The translations under genes and the position numbers were made by a program. Below, piece by piece: positions 5,927 through 6,814 of a stretch of DNA of 6,814 nucleotides. Source of the stretch: Coriobacteriales bacterium (GTDB lineage Bacteria > Actinomycetota > Coriobacteriia > Coriobacteriales > UBA8131); contig JAIRQI010000071.1 of NCBI GenBank assembly GCA_031256575.1, positions 1-6,814 of the forward strand, given 5' to 3'. Within the stretch, counting starts at the first letter, position 1, and each line of letters starts with the position of its first letter. The notes under the pieces are model-generated. The model was not told where the DNA came from. It saw only the letters and a program-made list of their open reading frames with translations, and ran no database searches.

Positions 5927-5964
5927 GAGACAGTAAAAGCAATAATTAAAAAAGGAGGTACAAG

Positions 5965-6327
5965 GTGGATACCTACCTTAGATTAGCGACAATTATCGTC
6001 AAGAACTTGGAGGAGTCGGTGCAGTTTTACTCCGAGACTCTTGGTTTTGAAATCGCTAGTGAATACGTGCTGGGTTCTGCGGCTCGTATTACTTTGATGC
6101 GTGGGAAAGGTGATGCACTAGTCGAGTTGATTGAGTCTGACAATTACCCTGTTGGCTTTTACTCTGTGGGTATCTCTGTGTCTGATATCGATGAGGCAGT
6201 GTTGAACTACAAAAACAAAGGCGCAACAATCCTAAGCGAGCCGGTGCCAATCACCGGTGGACGGCTGGCCTTTATCGAAGACCCGAATGGAGTCAGGCTG
6301 GCGATAATTCAAAAAGAGCAATGGTAA
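5965..6327 (+). CDS. VOC superfamily (glyoxalase/bleomycin-resistance fold) protein
   Basis: 120 residues, the usual length for a single-domain VOC protein made of two beta-alpha-beta-beta-beta modules. Module 1 is at about 5-57 (IIVKNLEESVQFYSETLGFE) and module 2 at about 64-116 (ISVSDIDEAVLNYKNKGATI, then EDPNGVRLAII). Of the four positions that bind metal in the enzymes, three are changed by my hand alignment: the first His is Leu7, the second His is Ser67 and the last Glu is Ala113. Only Glu54 remains. A metal-dependent glyoxalase or dioxygenase activity is therefore unlikely, and a ligand-binding or metal-free role is more likely (inference). The start is GTG, supported by AAAGGAGGT (5951-5959) with 5 bases of spacing. 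The next gene, a DUF1638 protein, starts 11 bases after the stop, so the two are cotranscribed and perhaps linked in function. Confidence 0.88.
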   Translation: MDTYLRLATIIVKNLEESVQFYSETLGFEIASEYVLGSAARITLMRGKGDALVELIESDNYPVGFYSVGISVSDIDEAVLNYKNKGATILSEPVPITGGRLAFIEDPNGVRLAIIQKEQW

Positions 6328-6338
6328 AAGAGAGCATC

Positions 6339-6814
6339 ATGGCAGAACCCGCTGCTGAAAAGACCCAGTATGGTATGCCCTTGCGCAGCCACCGCTATAT
6401 CGTAGTAGCCTGCGAGGTGGTGTACCACGAGCTCTGCGACTGCGCTGCCAAAAGCGCTAATCCGGTCGACCTGCTGTTCATCGACCAAGCCCTGCATTCG
6501 GTCGGTAGCACCCAGATGCCGCTGGCCCTACAAGCCCGGCTAGATGATATAGATACCTCCCGCTACACTGCCATATTGCTCGGATATGGCCTCTGCAACA
6601 ATGGTATCTGTGGACTGACGGCTGACATTCCCATCGTCATCCCCCGGGCTCACGACTGCATCACCTTGTTCATGGGTTCCAAAGAGGTTTACCGAAAGTA
6701 CTTCGACGAGCACCCCGGCTCCTTTTATGGCACCAGTGGTTGGCTGGAACTTGATAACAACCGCGATGAAAGCGACTTCTACAGTGAGGAGAAGCGCCGC
6801 GAGTTCTTCTCCCA
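6339..6814 (+). CDS. DUF1638 domain-containing protein (3' end beyond window)
   Basis: 158 complete codons to the right edge with no stop, against 247 residues in the complete paralogue at 940-1683. Family hallmarks are GYGLCNN at 82-88, IPRAHDC at 101-107 and LFMGSKEVY at 110-118. By hand alignment, 29 of 47 residues match the paralogue across this core. Cys25, Cys33, Cys86, His105 and Cys107 correspond to Cys8, Cys16, Cys70, His89 and Cys91 there; Cys35 and Cys91 are extra. The N-terminus is about 17 residues longer. ATG at 6339 has AAAGAGAG just upstream; an in-frame ATG at 6321, overlapping the VOC stop, would add six residues and cannot be excluded. It follows the VOC gene by 11 bases in the same transcription unit. 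Function unknown. Confidence 0.88.
   Translation, partial: MAEPAAEKTQYGMPLRSHRYIVVACEVVYHELCDCAAKSANPVDLLFIDQALHSVGSTQMPLALQARLDDIDTSRYTAILLGYGLCNNGICGLTADIPIVIPRAHDCITLFMGSKEVYRKYFDEHPGSFYGTSGWLELDNNRDESDFYSEEKRREFFS

Larger units (their letters stand above)
4442..5964. other. Long intergenic region without a convincing intact gene
   Basis: About 1.5 kb between secD and the VOC gene, transcribed divergently. Reading frames here are either translations of tandem or inverted repeats or lack ribosome binding sites and recognisable domains. The region holds the secD leader and promoter, three tandem arrays, a 37-bp inverted repeat, a long hairpin, a broken minus-strand frame and the promoter of the VOC unit, each listed separately. 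Other small items are TGAACG repeated 11 bases apart (4893 and 4904), GCACTCC/GGAGTGC at 4855-4861 and 4937-4943, and the palindrome CGAAGCTTCG at 5217-5226. Nothing else was identified at 5080-5330. Confidence 0.65.

Overview
The window looks like a bacterial chromosome segment of moderately high GC. The family content (separate secD and secF, DUF1638 proteins, frequent GTG starts, AGGAGG-type ribosome binding sites) and the style of the SecD/SecF sequences suggest an anaerobic actinomycete, perhaps class Coriobacteriia. That placement is from memory of family sequences and was not searched.

Layout. Positions 102-1683 (+) hold a two-gene unit. It comprises a zinc-ribbon/single-membrane-helix protein with a DUF4352-like outer domain and a complete DUF1638-family protein, closed by a strong hairpin that contains the stop codon. 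Converging on it from the right is secD-secF (-, 4441-1888), the accessory Sec translocon motor, with secF translationally coupled to secD by an 8-base overlap. The 200 bases between the convergent units carry a decayed tandem repeat of the secF 3' end, each copy with a small GGGGAG/CTCCCC hairpin.

From 4442 to 5964 there is about 1.5 kb with no convincing intact gene but much structure. It holds a candidate secD promoter with an extended -10 and about 375 bases of leader, three separate tandem arrays with 11-13 bp units, and a 10-bp palindrome whose half-site recurs at the promoter. It also holds a 37-bp inverted repeat around an 89-base spacer, a long hairpin with near-perfect 39-bp arms, and a degenerate minus-strand reading frame broken by a stop.

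From 5965 to the right edge (+) lies a second unit: a VOC (glyoxalase/bleomycin-resistance fold) protein that has lost most of the usual metal ligands, followed 11 bases later by a second DUF1638 protein cut by the window edge. A good promoter (TTCACA-N17-CATAAT) with an inverted repeat over its -10 precedes it.

SecD and SecF act together in protein export. The two DUF1638 proteins are paralogues sharing the same Cys/His positions. Their function is unknown; from memory, family members tend to occur near corrinoid-dependent methyltransferase genes, but none is visible here. The most interesting material is the repeat-rich secDF leader and spacer, and the duplicated DUF1638 genes with different partners.
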